From an uncultured Anaerolineae bacterium (GTDB lineage: Bacteria > Chloroflexota > Anaerolineae > Promineifilales > Promineifilaceae), in the NCBI GenBank assembly GCA_905479495.1, contig CAJQMR010000005.1:396127-460126 (forward strand): a stretch of 64,000 nucleotides of DNA, in the 5' to 3' direction. This document shows, one piece after another, positions 24,502 to 32,831 of this stretch (its first letter is position 1; every line of letters begins with the position of its first letter). Both the position numbers and the translations under genes were made by a program. Under the pieces are notes generated by a model. It did no database searches. It saw nothing but the letters and a program-made list of their open reading frames with translations, and was not told the origin of the DNA.

Positions 24502-24551
24502 AAAACAAACTGAAGCCAGCCTGACGCACCCTTATTGCAGGAGAGCCAGCC

Positions 24552-26072
24552 ATGATGAATGCTGAGATCATCGTCAGTGAACCGACCCCCAGATATTTAG
24601 AGAAGTTCATCACGCTATTTGCCAGCGTGCGGTTTTCATTGCGCACAAAAATATTACTCTCGTTTTTCACCGTCATTTTGTTGCTCTCAGCAATGAACAT
24701 TTTGTTGATCATGGAAGTGATCCGGTTTAATCGTCAATACGATGCCATTATTACCAATATCACAACCGCCAACAGCATTAACGGCTTCATCAAACCCTCA
24801 ATTGATACAGAAATGTGGAATGTTGTTTCGGGCAAGACTGAATTTACTGCGGGCAATCAATATGAAATTATTCAACAGGTCAACAGCCAAATTGAAACAA
24901 TGATGGCTAACGCGGAATCTGACAAGTCCAGAATCAAGCTGGAAGTGATTCACAGAACGATGAATACCCTGACTCATTACGTCGATAAAATGGGGCAGCA
25001 GATAGATGCAGGTAGTCGCGTTGCGGAAAATGAACAGGTGCTAGAGGACATTCGCGGTGTTTCGGCCGTTGTTGAAGAGAGCGTTCAAGACTATATGCTG
25101 TTTGAGGTGAACCAGGCTGAACAGCAATATAAGGAAAACCAGGCCCGCTTTACCCGACTCTCTCTTTTTTACATGATTTTGCTGCCAGGTGTGATTGGTT
25201 TTTCTATTCTGGCGGCGTGGATCATTTCTGCCAGTATTTATATTCCCATCAAAAAATTACATGATGTGACGACAACGATCACCGGGGAAGATTTACAGGC
25301 GTTGGTAACCACGCACAACGTGGATGAAATTACGGAATTGGGCATAAGCTTTAACTTGATGATCGGCCGTATCCGAGAATTGGTAAATGCCAAGCTGAGG
25401 GAACAGGAAAACCTGAAAAAAGCCGAATTAAAAGCATTGCAGGCCCAGATAAACCCGCACTTTTTATACAACACGCTTGATACCATTGTTTGGATGGCCG
25501 AGTCTAATAAAACCGGTCAGGTGATAGATATTGTCCGAGCCTTATCCAGCTTCTTTAGAATCGCTTTGAGCAAGGGAAAAGAGTGGATATCCCTCCGGCA
25601 AGAGATTGAGCACGTGAGCAGTTACCTCACCATCCAAAAAATGCGCTATCGGGATATTTTGGATTATAAAATTGAAGTAGAGGAAGAATTACTGGACAGC
25701 ACTATTTTAAAATTAACCCTCCAACCCCTGGTTGAAAATGCCTTGTATCATGGCATTAAAACAAAAAGGAATGGCGGGACGATTGTGGTGCGGGCGAAAC
25801 GGATTGGAGAGGAGAATGTCTTATTAGACGTTCAGGATGATGGCGTTGGATTTACTCCCTACAAGTTGGCGCAACTTCAGGATTCATTGGCGGAGGATTT
25901 GGATGAGATTTCTATGGGGGAAGGTGGCTTTGGTTTAAAGAATGTACACAAGAGAATTCAGCTTTATTATGGGAAGGAATACGGACTTTCTATTCAAAGC
26001 CAATATCGGGGTGGTACACACGTTTCGGTGACAATACCGCGACGGTGTACACCTAATCGACCGGATATGTGA
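24552..26072 (+). CDS. Sensor histidine kinase (YesM/LytS-like)
   Basis: A 506-residue membrane kinase with two helices (about 35-57 and 205-228) enclosing an extracytoplasmic domain of about 150 residues, then HAMP. The His-kinase box is LQAQINPHFLYNTLDTI, and the ATPase domain has LQPLVENALYHGI, DDGVGF and GEGGFGLKNVHKRI. It phosphorylates the upstream YesN-like regulator. The stop codon overlaps the GTG of the next gene, a binding-protein gene, which points to a binding protein acting as co-sensor, as reported for XylFII-LytS in Clostridium. Confidence 0.92.
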   Translation: MMNAEIIVSEPTPRYLEKFITLFASVRFSLRTKILLSFFTVILLLSAMNILLIMEVIRFNRQYDAIITNITTANSINGFIKPSIDTEMWNVVSGKTEFTAGNQYEIIQQVNSQIETMMANAESDKSRIKLEVIHRTMNTLTHYVDKMGQQIDAGSRVAENEQVLEDIRGVSAVVEESVQDYMLFEVNQAEQQYKENQARFTRLSLFYMILLPGVIGFSILAAWIISASIYIPIKKLHDVTTTITGEDLQALVTTHNVDEITELGISFNLMIGRIRELVNAKLREQENLKKAELKALQAQINPHFLYNTLDTIVWMAESNKTGQVIDIVRALSSFFRIALSKGKEWISLRQEIEHVSSYLTIQKMRYRDILDYKIEVEEELLDSTILKLTLQPLVENALYHGIKTKRNGGTIVVRAKRIGEENVLLDVQDDGVGFTPYKLAQLQDSLAEDLDEISMGEGGFGLKNVHKRIQLYYGKEYGLSIQSQYRGGTHVSVTIPRRCTPNRPDM

Positions 26073-27085
26073 GAACGATGCGTAGATTTCTAAAACGAAT
26101 AAGTTTCGGATCAATCTTGCTGACTCTTTTGCTGGCAGCCTGTCAATCAGATGCCCCATCAAATGTGGTAAATTCTGCTCCTATAGTGGAAGCAGAGGAT
26201 GGCACGATTGCCTATGAAGAACTGGTTGTTGGTTATTCTCAAATTGGGGCTGAGAGTGAATGGCGCACGGGAAACACCGACTCCATAAAAGAAGCCGCTG
26301 AGAATTTAGGTGTGGAGCTGATCTTTTCGGATGGCCAGCAAAAACAAGAAAATCAAATTAAAGCGATTCGTACGTTTATTGCCCAGCAGGTTGATGTCAT
26401 TGGCGTCTCCCCTGTTGTAGAGACAGGGTGGGATTCTGTTTTTCAGGAAGCGAAGGATGCTGGGATTCCCATCATATTGGTTGACAGGCGAGCCGATGTG
26501 GCTGAGGATTTGTATACCAGCTATCTGGGATCAGATTTTGTAGAGGAGGGGCGAAACGCGGCAAACGTGATGGTGGATTTGTTAGATGGGGGCGGCACGA
26601 TTGTTGAGTTGGTCGGGACTATTGGTTCGGCGCCGGCCATTGATCGGTATGCTGGGTTCCGGGAAATTATCAAAGATTATCCAGAAATTGAAATCATTGC
26701 CTCTGAAACCGGTGACTTTACTAGGGCAAAAGGGGAAGAAGTGATGGGAGATTTCTTGCAAATCTATGGGGAAGAAATCGATGCTGTCTATGCCCATAAT
26801 GATGATATGGCGATTGGGGCGATTCGGGCTATTGAGGCGTATGGTCTAAAGCCAGGTGAGGATATTAAGATTGTCTCTATTGATGCTATTCGCGATGCGT
26901 TTCAGGCAATGATTGATGGCAAGTTGAATGCCACCATTGAATGTAATCCATTGCTGGGACCACAGTTTTTCGAGCTGGCTTTGAAGGTGGCTAACGGTGA
27001 ATCTGTACCGAAATGGATACCCTCCGAAGAAAAGATATTTTTTCCAGAAGGGGCTGAAGAAATTTTGCCGACGCGGCGGTATTGA
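26069..27085 (+). CDS. Periplasmic sugar-binding lipoprotein, likely co-sensor of the kinase
   Basis: A type-I periplasmic binding protein (338 residues from GTG 26069; ATG 26078 is an alternative). Signal peptide with lipobox LLLAACQS. The body contains VGYSQIGAESEWR, QKQENQIKAIRTFI, VSPVVETGWD and VYAHNDDMAIGAI, all typical of the YtfQ/galactofuranose-type family. Its translation is coupled to the kinase and a terminator follows it, so it belongs with the two-component system rather than the importer. A close paralogue (27347) serves the importer. Role as sensor is inferred from this arrangement. Confidence 0.85.
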   Translation: MRTMRRFLKRISFGSILLTLLLAACQSDAPSNVVNSAPIVEAEDGTIAYEELVVGYSQIGAESEWRTGNTDSIKEAAENLGVELIFSDGQQKQENQIKAIRTFIAQQVDVIGVSPVVETGWDSVFQEAKDAGIPIILVDRRADVAEDLYTSYLGSDFVEEGRNAANVMVDLLDGGGTIVELVGTIGSAPAIDRYAGFREIIKDYPEIEIIASETGDFTRAKGEEVMGDFLQIYGEEIDAVYAHNDDMAIGAIRAIEAYGLKPGEDIKIVSIDAIRDAFQAMIDGKLNATIECNPLLGPQFFELALKVANGESVPKWIPSEEKIFFPEGAEEILPTRRY

Positions 27086-27157
27086 TGGAGGCTGGGGAGA
27101 AGGATACGGCCGTATCCCTTTCCCAAAAAAATCTAACATTCATCGAATAAAATCTAA

Positions 27158-27179
27158 CCCTCCGCCAGGAGGGGTTTTT
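27158..27179 (+). terminator. Rho-independent terminator after the sensor operon
   Basis: CCCTCC, loop GCCA, GGAGGG(G), then TTTTT. It separates the YesNM-binding protein genes from the importer genes. Confidence 0.75.
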
Positions 27180-27271
27180 CGTATCCTATAAAACAAACCC
27201 AAACTGTAAAAGATGCCCAAAAAAACCAATTGATTGTTGTTTACTTTAACCGGTATGATGGACACAGTACC

Positions 27272-27300
27272 GTTTCATTTTATCCCGGGTGAAATGAAAC
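27272..27300. promoter_or_regulatory. GTTTCATTT-N11-AAATGAAAC inverted repeat before the importer operon
   Basis: A 9-bp perfect inverted repeat in the 5' region of the second binding-protein gene, about 50 bp before its start. A possible AraC/YesN-type site or mRNA hairpin. Not tested. Confidence 0.45.
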
Positions 27301-27346
27301 CCTTATCCATTACCCCGTTCCACACTAGAAGAAGGAGATCAAATAA

Positions 27347-28321
27347 ATGAGAAAGCTAAGCCTGCTTGTTGTTGTCATGATGGCGTTTTTTATGATCGTA
27401 GGATGCAGTTCCGGCTCAGATGAATCAGCCTCCGATGATGCCGCAGAAAAAACTATGGAAAACTTAGTGGTTGGTTACGCTCAAATTGGTGCTGAAAGCG
27501 AATGGCGTACAGCCAACACAGCCTCCATTAAAGAAACGGCCGAAGAACTTGGTGTCGATCTTAAGTTTTCCGACGCACAGCAAAAACAAGAAAACCAAAT
27601 TGCGGCTATTCGTTCCTACATCGCTGAGGATGTTGATGTCATCGGCTTCTCCCCAGTTGTAGAGACCGGCTGGGAAACTGTTTTGCAAGAAGCCAAAGAT
27701 GCCGGCATTCCCGTCATCATGGTGGATCGCCGCGCTGATGTGCCGCGAGAACTGTATGCCACGTACTTGGGATCAGACTTCGTTGAAGAAGGCCGCAAAG
27801 CTGGTAACGAAATGAACACCCTGTTGCCTGAAGGCGGTAAGATTGTTGAATTAGTTGGTACCGTCGGTTCCGCACCCGCCAACGACCGGTATTCAGGATT
27901 CCGCGAAACAATGGCCGACAATATTGAAATCATTGATTCCCAATCTGGCGATTTCACCCGTGCCCAAGGCAAAGAAGTTATGGAAGCCTTCCTGAAAAAC
28001 TACGGTGACGAGATTGTTGGCTTATATGCCCACAATGATGATATGGCCATCGGTGCTATTCAAGCCATTGAAGAGTTTGGTTTGCAACCTGGCGTAGACA
28101 TCAAAATTGTTTCCATTGATGCTGTTCGTGGTGCCTTTGAAGCGATGATTGATGGTAAACTAAACGTCACGGTGGAATGTAATCCATTGCTTGGCCCGCA
28201 ATTTTACGATCTAGCCTTGCGCGCCGTGAATGGCGAAGAACTCCCCGAGTGGGTGCCTTCAGAAGAAAGCGTCTACTATCCTGATAAAGCCGAGGAACTG
28301 TTACCAGAGCGCCAATATTAG
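27347..28321 (+). CDS. Sugar ABC transporter substrate-binding lipoprotein (YtfQ-like)
   Basis: A 324-residue type-I binding protein with signal peptide and lipobox (MIVGCSSGSD). It is roughly 70% identical by eye to the preceding binding protein, sharing VGYAQIGAESEWR, QKQENQIAAIRSYI and LYAHNDDMAIGAIQAIEEFG. It captures a sugar, probably a furanose as in YtfQ, and delivers it to the permeases downstream. AGAAGGAGATC precedes the ATG, a strong ribosome site fitting high expression. A hairpin separates it from the ATPase gene, allowing more binding protein than transporter. Confidence 0.9.
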   Translation: MRKLSLLVVVMMAFFMIVGCSSGSDESASDDAAEKTMENLVVGYAQIGAESEWRTANTASIKETAEELGVDLKFSDAQQKQENQIAAIRSYIAEDVDVIGFSPVVETGWETVLQEAKDAGIPVIMVDRRADVPRELYATYLGSDFVEEGRKAGNEMNTLLPEGGKIVELVGTVGSAPANDRYSGFRETMADNIEIIDSQSGDFTRAQGKEVMEAFLKNYGDEIVGLYAHNDDMAIGAIQAIEEFGLQPGVDIKIVSIDAVRGAFEAMIDGKLNVTVECNPLLGPQFYDLALRAVNGEELPEWVPSEESVYYPDKAEELLPERQY

Positions 28322-28353
28322 GATTTTCCTTTAACGCAGTTTGAATAATTAAT

Positions 28354-28384
28354 CATGAGGAGTGGCGCGCAGCGTCGCTCCTCA
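28354..28384 (+). promoter_or_regulatory. Intercistronic hairpin after the binding-protein gene
   Basis: ATGAGGAG and CTCCTCAT form an 8-bp stem, extended inward by G/C pairs around CGCAG. There is no T-run, so it probably stabilises or attenuates the message, as often seen between binding-protein and ATPase genes. Confidence 0.55.
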
Positions 28385-28413
28385 TTCTCAATGTCAGTCA
28401 GAAGGGAGAAAAA

Positions 28414-29931
28414 ATGCCAGATACAAACAGTAAAATTCTGTCAATGCAAGGCATTTTCAAGGCATTTCCCGGTGTCCAGGCGCTTGAAAATGTCGATTTT
28501 GATTTAAGAAGAGGGGAAATTCACGCCTTAGTTGGCGAGAATGGTGCCGGGAAATCAACCCTTGTCAAAATCATCACTGGCGTTGAGCGACTGGATGCCG
28601 GCAGCGTTACGTTGGATGGGAAGCCGATTCAAGTCAAATCACCACAACACGCCCAAGACTTGGGCATTAGCACGGTTTATCAGGAGATTAATTTGTGCGA
28701 CAATCTTTCTGTCGCCGAGAATATTCTTATTGGCCGTGAACCACGGAAATTTGGGCGGATCGATTGGCGAGCCATGGAGGAAAAGGCCCGCCAAATTTTG
28801 CAGCGCCTTGATGTAGAGATTGATGTTACCAAAGACCTCGGTGAATACTCGATAGCCGTTCAACAAATGGCGGCTATTGCCCGGGCCCTTGACATTTCTG
28901 ACGCCAAGATTCTTATCCTGGATGAGCCAACCTCCAGCCTGGATGTCCATGAAACAGAGCAGCTCTTCGAGGTTATGCGTAAACTGAAAAGTGAAGGGCT
29001 GGGAATCATCTTTATCACCCATTTTATTGACCAAATTTATGAGGTTACCGACAGGATAACTATTCTAAGAAACGGGAATCTGGTTGGCACGCATGAAACC
29101 AGCACCCTCCCCCGGCTGGAATTAATTGCCAAAATGATTGGCCGAGCCATGGGCGACTTTAACGATATGGTCCAAATCAAATTAACCAGCGGTAAGCAGC
29201 GTGAAGGAACCCCTTTGCTGCAAGCAAATGGACTTGGCCGAGCTGGGTCTATGCTGCCGTTTGATCTGGATTTATATGCCGGTGAGGTTGTTGGGTTGGC
29301 TGGTTTATTAGGGTCTGGCCGCACAGAAACGGCACAACTGCTATTTGGCATTGATAAGCCAGATAGTGGCACACTCTCAATGGCCGGGGCTGAGCTCAAA
29401 AATTTTTCGCCAGCTGATGCCATTAACAAAGGGATTGCCTTTTGCCCTGAAGATCGAAAAGCTGATGGGATCGTTGACGAATTAACCGTCAGAGAAAACA
29501 TTATTCTGGCTATCCAATCCAATAAGGGCTGGGCCAAACGCCTGACCAAACAAGAACAATACGAGATCGCGGACAAATTCATCAAGATGCTGAATATCAG
29601 TACACCCTCAGCAGACCAAACGGTTAAAAATTTGAGCGGTGGCAATCAACAAAAGGTGATTTTGGCACGATGGTTGGCAACAAACCCCCAGGTGTTGATT
29701 TTGGATGAACCAACCAGGGGTATTGATATTGGTGCCAAGGCTGAAATTCAAAAGCTTGTTTTGGAATTGGCGGAGGAAGGCCGAGCTTGTATTTTCATCT
29801 CGTCGGAACTAGACGAGGTGTTAAGAACAAGCCACCGGATTGTTGTGCTGCGGGATCAACAAAAAGTGACGGAATTCAGTGATGAAGTGGATGAACAAAC
29901 GATTATGCAAACAATGGCGGGGAGTGAATGA
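28414..29931 (+). CDS. Sugar ABC transporter ATP-binding protein, two ATPase domains (YtfR/RbsA-like)
   Basis: A 505-residue fused ATPase. The first domain has Walker A GENGAGKSTL and Walker B LILDEPTSSLD. The second has the degenerate P-loop LLGSGRTETAQLL, signature LSGGNQQKVILARW and Walker B LILDEPTRGID, the usual asymmetry of RbsA/YtfR proteins. It powers the importer formed with the binding protein at 27347 and the two permeases that follow. The stop overlaps the start of the first permease (ATGA). GAAGGGAG precedes the ATG. Confidence 0.93.
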   Translation: MPDTNSKILSMQGIFKAFPGVQALENVDFDLRRGEIHALVGENGAGKSTLVKIITGVERLDAGSVTLDGKPIQVKSPQHAQDLGISTVYQEINLCDNLSVAENILIGREPRKFGRIDWRAMEEKARQILQRLDVEIDVTKDLGEYSIAVQQMAAIARALDISDAKILILDEPTSSLDVHETEQLFEVMRKLKSEGLGIIFITHFIDQIYEVTDRITILRNGNLVGTHETSTLPRLELIAKMIGRAMGDFNDMVQIKLTSGKQREGTPLLQANGLGRAGSMLPFDLDLYAGEVVGLAGLLGSGRTETAQLLFGIDKPDSGTLSMAGAELKNFSPADAINKGIAFCPEDRKADGIVDELTVRENIILAIQSNKGWAKRLTKQEQYEIADKFIKMLNISTPSADQTVKNLSGGNQQKVILARWLATNPQVLILDEPTRGIDIGAKAEIQKLVLELAEEGRACIFISSELDEVLRTSHRIVVLRDQQKVTEFSDEVDEQTIMQTMAGSE

Positions 29932-30998
29932 TGAAACAGTCTAGCTTCTCATGGCAAAAAATAAGAGATAGCCAGCTATTTTGGCCGCTTTTGGCGCTGG
30001 CTTTGATTATGCTCTTTAATTTGTTTTTTACGCCTGGATTTTATGAGATTGAAATCAGGAATGGGCATTTGTCTGGTTTTCTGATTGACATTTTGAATCG
30101 TGGCTCCATATTGATGCTGCTGGCCATTGGTATGACGATGGTGATTGCCACAGGCGGCGTCGATCTTTCTGTGGGCGCCGTTGTAGCCATTGCGGCGGGT
30201 ACGGCTACTGTTCTCATTAACCCTGCGTTGGCCACACAGCTCATTAGCTCCGAAGAATTGATCAAGGATGCGACCAGTACGCCCCTATGGCAGTGCATTA
30301 TGGCGGCTTTGCTGGTGGCAACGTTGTGTGGCTTTTGGAATGGGGTGCTTGTTTCCAAGGCAAAAATCCAGCCAATGGTGGCGACTTTGGTGCTGATGGT
30401 GGCTGGCCGAGGTATTGCCCAGCTGATTACGCATGGTCAAATCATCACGGTTTATTACAGTCCCTATTTTTTCATTGGGAATGGCTATGTTTTAGGCTTA
30501 CCGTTTACGCTTTTTATTGTGGCTTTTGTTTATTTATGTGCCTGGTTGTGGGCCAGACGGACTGCCTTTGGGTTGTTTGTTGAGTCGGTGGGGATTAATC
30601 CTAGGTCCAGCCTCTTGAGTGGTATTAGCGAAGACAACATCAAGTTGGCTGTCTACACGTTCTGTGGATTTTGCGCTGGTATTGCCGGGTTGATCTATAG
30701 TTCCAATGTTAAAAGTGCTGACGCTAATAATGCCGGATTGATGCTGGAGTTGGACGCTATTCTGGCGGTTGTGATGGGCGGCACTTTGATGTCAGGCGGC
30801 CGTTTTTCTTTGTTGGCCAGCGTGATTGGGGCATTGGTCATTCAGAGTACGACCACCACGATGTATGCGGTGGGGGTTCCGGCTATGGCGGCCTCAGCTA
30901 TTAAGGGGTTGGTTGTTCTGGTTGTCATCTTGCTGTATTCCGAGCAGACCAAGTTGATGTTAACCCGCGTCTTTGAAAGAGTTGGAGTGCAATCATGA
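29928..30998 (+). CDS. Sugar ABC transporter permease (YtfT-like)
   Basis: A 356-residue permease of the RbsC/AraH family with eight to ten helices. IGMTMVIATGGVDLSVGAVVAIAAGTA is the signature of the family (quoted segment: VIATGGVDLSVGAVVAI). DAILAVVMGGTLMSGG is the cytoplasmic coupling loop. An insertion of about 25 residues (LISSEELIKDATSTPLW) after the third helix resembles YtfT. It pairs with the next permease to form the heterodimeric channel. Both ends overlap their neighbours by 4 bp, so the four genes are tightly coupled. Confidence 0.9.
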   Translation: MMKQSSFSWQKIRDSQLFWPLLALALIMLFNLFFTPGFYEIEIRNGHLSGFLIDILNRGSILMLLAIGMTMVIATGGVDLSVGAVVAIAAGTATVLINPALATQLISSEELIKDATSTPLWQCIMAALLVATLCGFWNGVLVSKAKIQPMVATLVLMVAGRGIAQLITHGQIITVYYSPYFFIGNGYVLGLPFTLFIVAFVYLCAWLWARRTAFGLFVESVGINPRSSLLSGISEDNIKLAVYTFCGFCAGIAGLIYSSNVKSADANNAGLMLELDAILAVVMGGTLMSGGRFSLLASVIGALVIQSTTTTMYAVGVPAMAASAIKGLVVLVVILLYSEQTKLMLTRVFERVGVQS

Positions 30999-32059
30999 GC
31001 GACCGGCTAAAAGTTGACAGGAAATTTGTGCCTTTATTGGCCACGTTTGGCGTTTTTGCTGCGCTTTATTTGTATGGTTTTTTGCAGTACAAAGGAATGC
31101 GGCAGCCACAGGCGTTTTTCAATCTTTTTATTAACAATGCCTTCTTGCTCATCACTTCTGTGGGGATGACGTTTGTCATTTTAACGGAGGGGATTGATCT
31201 TTCGGTAGGTGCTGTCATTGCTTTAACTTCGGTTGCTTCTGCTGCTTTGTTGGAAAATGTGGGAATGAGTCCTTATGTGGTTATTCCGCTGATGCTGCTC
31301 ATGGGCACGTTGTTTGGCGGGATTATGGGGGCCATCATTCATTTCTTTAAGGTGCAACCGTTTATTGTGACGTTGGCAGGCATGTTTTTTGCCAGGGGGA
31401 TGTGCTTTTTCATCAGCCTGGATGCGATTCCTATTCACGATCCTTTGTACCGGACGATGGCTTTATCTCGAATTCAGCTGCCATTTTTTGAGCGTGCTTT
31501 CTTAAGCTTAGGTGCTGTTGTTGCCGTTGTGGTGCTGGTTGTGGGGATGTATATTGCGCATTTTACGCGTTACGGCCGTACCATTTACGCGATTGGTGGC
31601 AACGAACAATCGGCTTTATTGATGGGTTTGCCCGCCGGGCGGATTAAAATCTCGGTGTATGCACTCAATGGCTTTTGTTCCGCGCTAGCCGGGATCGTTT
31701 TTAGCATCTCGCTGCTTTCGGGGCATGGCTTGTACGCTACCAACGTGGAGCTAGATGCGATTGCTTCTGTGGTGATTGGCGGCACGCTGCTCACCGGGGG
31801 TCAGGGATATGTGTTTGGTACCTTGTTTGGCGTTTTGGTTACCGGGCTGATCCAGATGCTTATTCAGTTTAATGGTGATCTGAGTTCCTGGTGGACACGA
31901 ATTGCTGTTGGGGCGTTGACGCTGATCTTTATTGGTGTGCAAAGCTTGTTTTCTTCGGATAAGAAAAAACGTCAGACGATGGCCAGAGCTTCGGCCAAAG
32001 AACCAAACAGTCAGGGGGAGATTGCCGCTGGCGACAGGCTGACAACCGATTCGGCCTGA
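30995..32059 (+). CDS. Sugar ABC transporter permease (YjfF-like)
   Basis: A 354-residue permease of the same family, with GMTFVILTEGIDLSVGAV and the coupling loop DAIASVVIGGTLLTGGQG. The cytoplasmic tail (about 30 residues, KKKRQTMARASAKEP) is longer than usual. It completes the YtfQRT-YjfF-like importer and ends the operon; the next gene converges with only 5 bp between and no separate terminator seen. ACGGCCGT is absent from 27114 to 31571, covering most of this operon. Confidence 0.9.
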   Translation: MSDRLKVDRKFVPLLATFGVFAALYLYGFLQYKGMRQPQAFFNLFINNAFLLITSVGMTFVILTEGIDLSVGAVIALTSVASAALLENVGMSPYVVIPLMLLMGTLFGGIMGAIIHFFKVQPFIVTLAGMFFARGMCFFISLDAIPIHDPLYRTMALSRIQLPFFERAFLSLGAVVAVVVLVVGMYIAHFTRYGRTIYAIGGNEQSALLMGLPAGRIKISVYALNGFCSALAGIVFSISLLSGHGLYATNVELDAIASVVIGGTLLTGGQGYVFGTLFGVLVTGLIQMLIQFNGDLSSWWTRIAVGALTLIFIGVQSLFSSDKKKRQTMARASAKEPNSQGEIAAGDRLTTDSA

Positions 32060-32064
32060 TAGTT

Positions 32065-32751
32065 TTAGGCGGAGGCGAAAGAGACGATACGGCCGTCTTG
32101 CAAATGAACCACTTCATTGGCAAACGCATCCACGGCCAGATCGTGTGTGGCAATTAAAACCGTGGTTCCTTCTACATCGGCAATGTGCCGGAAAAGCTGC
32201 AAGATTTGCTGCCCCGTGGCTGTGTCTAACTCCCCGGTAGGCTCATCAGCCAGGATGACTTTGGGGCGTGTGGCAATGGACCGGGCAATGGCCACACGCT
32301 GCTGCTGCCCGCCAGACAGCTCATATGGCCGATGGTCCATCCATTTGCCCAACCCCACCAGCTGTAAGACCTGCTCCGTGCGCGCCTGACGTTCCTGGCG
32401 CGGCACGGTGGCCAGCCGCAGCATCAAATCCACATTTTCTCGTGCCGAGTAGGTAGGCAGCAGCGCGTGTGATTGGAAGACAAAGCCAATGTGTTGGCGG
32501 CGCAGTTGCACCAACCGCGATTCTGACAGTTGGGTCACCTCATCTTCACCCACCCAGATGTGCCCGGAGGTAGGGCGGTCCAATCCGCCAATGCAGTTGA
32601 GTAGCGTCGTTTTACCAGAACCGGAACGGCCGCGTAAAGCCATCACCTGCCCTGCGGCAATTGCCAGCGACACGCTTTGCAAGGCGGGCACATCTCGTCC
32701 TCCCAAATGATACACACGGCTTACTTCTTCAACGCGAATAATTGCTTCCAT
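32065..32751 (-). CDS. ABC transporter ATP-binding protein (LolD/MacB type), last gene of the sigma-linked cluster
   Basis: A 228-residue ATPase starting at ATG 32751 (the frame opens at 32820 but the extension has no features). Walker A is [10 protein letters not shown], signature [14 protein letters not shown], Walker [12 protein letters not shown], switch His THDLAV. It belongs to the exporter-type family that works with FtsX-like permeases. The only such permease on this strand is at 41656, so this cluster has two ATPases (the other at 38558) for one permease. They might form a heterodimer or serve a second permease elsewhere. It follows the doubled binding lipoprotein gene. Confidence 0.88.
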   Translation of the reverse strand: MEAIIRVEEVSRVYHLGGRDVPALQSVSLAIAAGQVMALRGRSGSGKTTLLNCIGGLDRPTSGHIWVGEDEVTQLSESRLVQLRRQHIGFVFQSHALLPTYSARENVDLMLRLATVPRQERQARTEQVLQLVGLGKWMDHRPYELSGGQQQRVAIARSIATRPKVILADEPTGELDTATGQQILQLFRHIADVEGTTVLIATHDLAVDAFANEVVHLQDGRIVSFASA

Positions 32752-32831
32752 AACGTTATCCAGAACTCGTTTAATTACTTTAACTAATTTTCCCGGAAAC
32801 TTTGCTAACCAAAGACCCAACGTAACAAACG

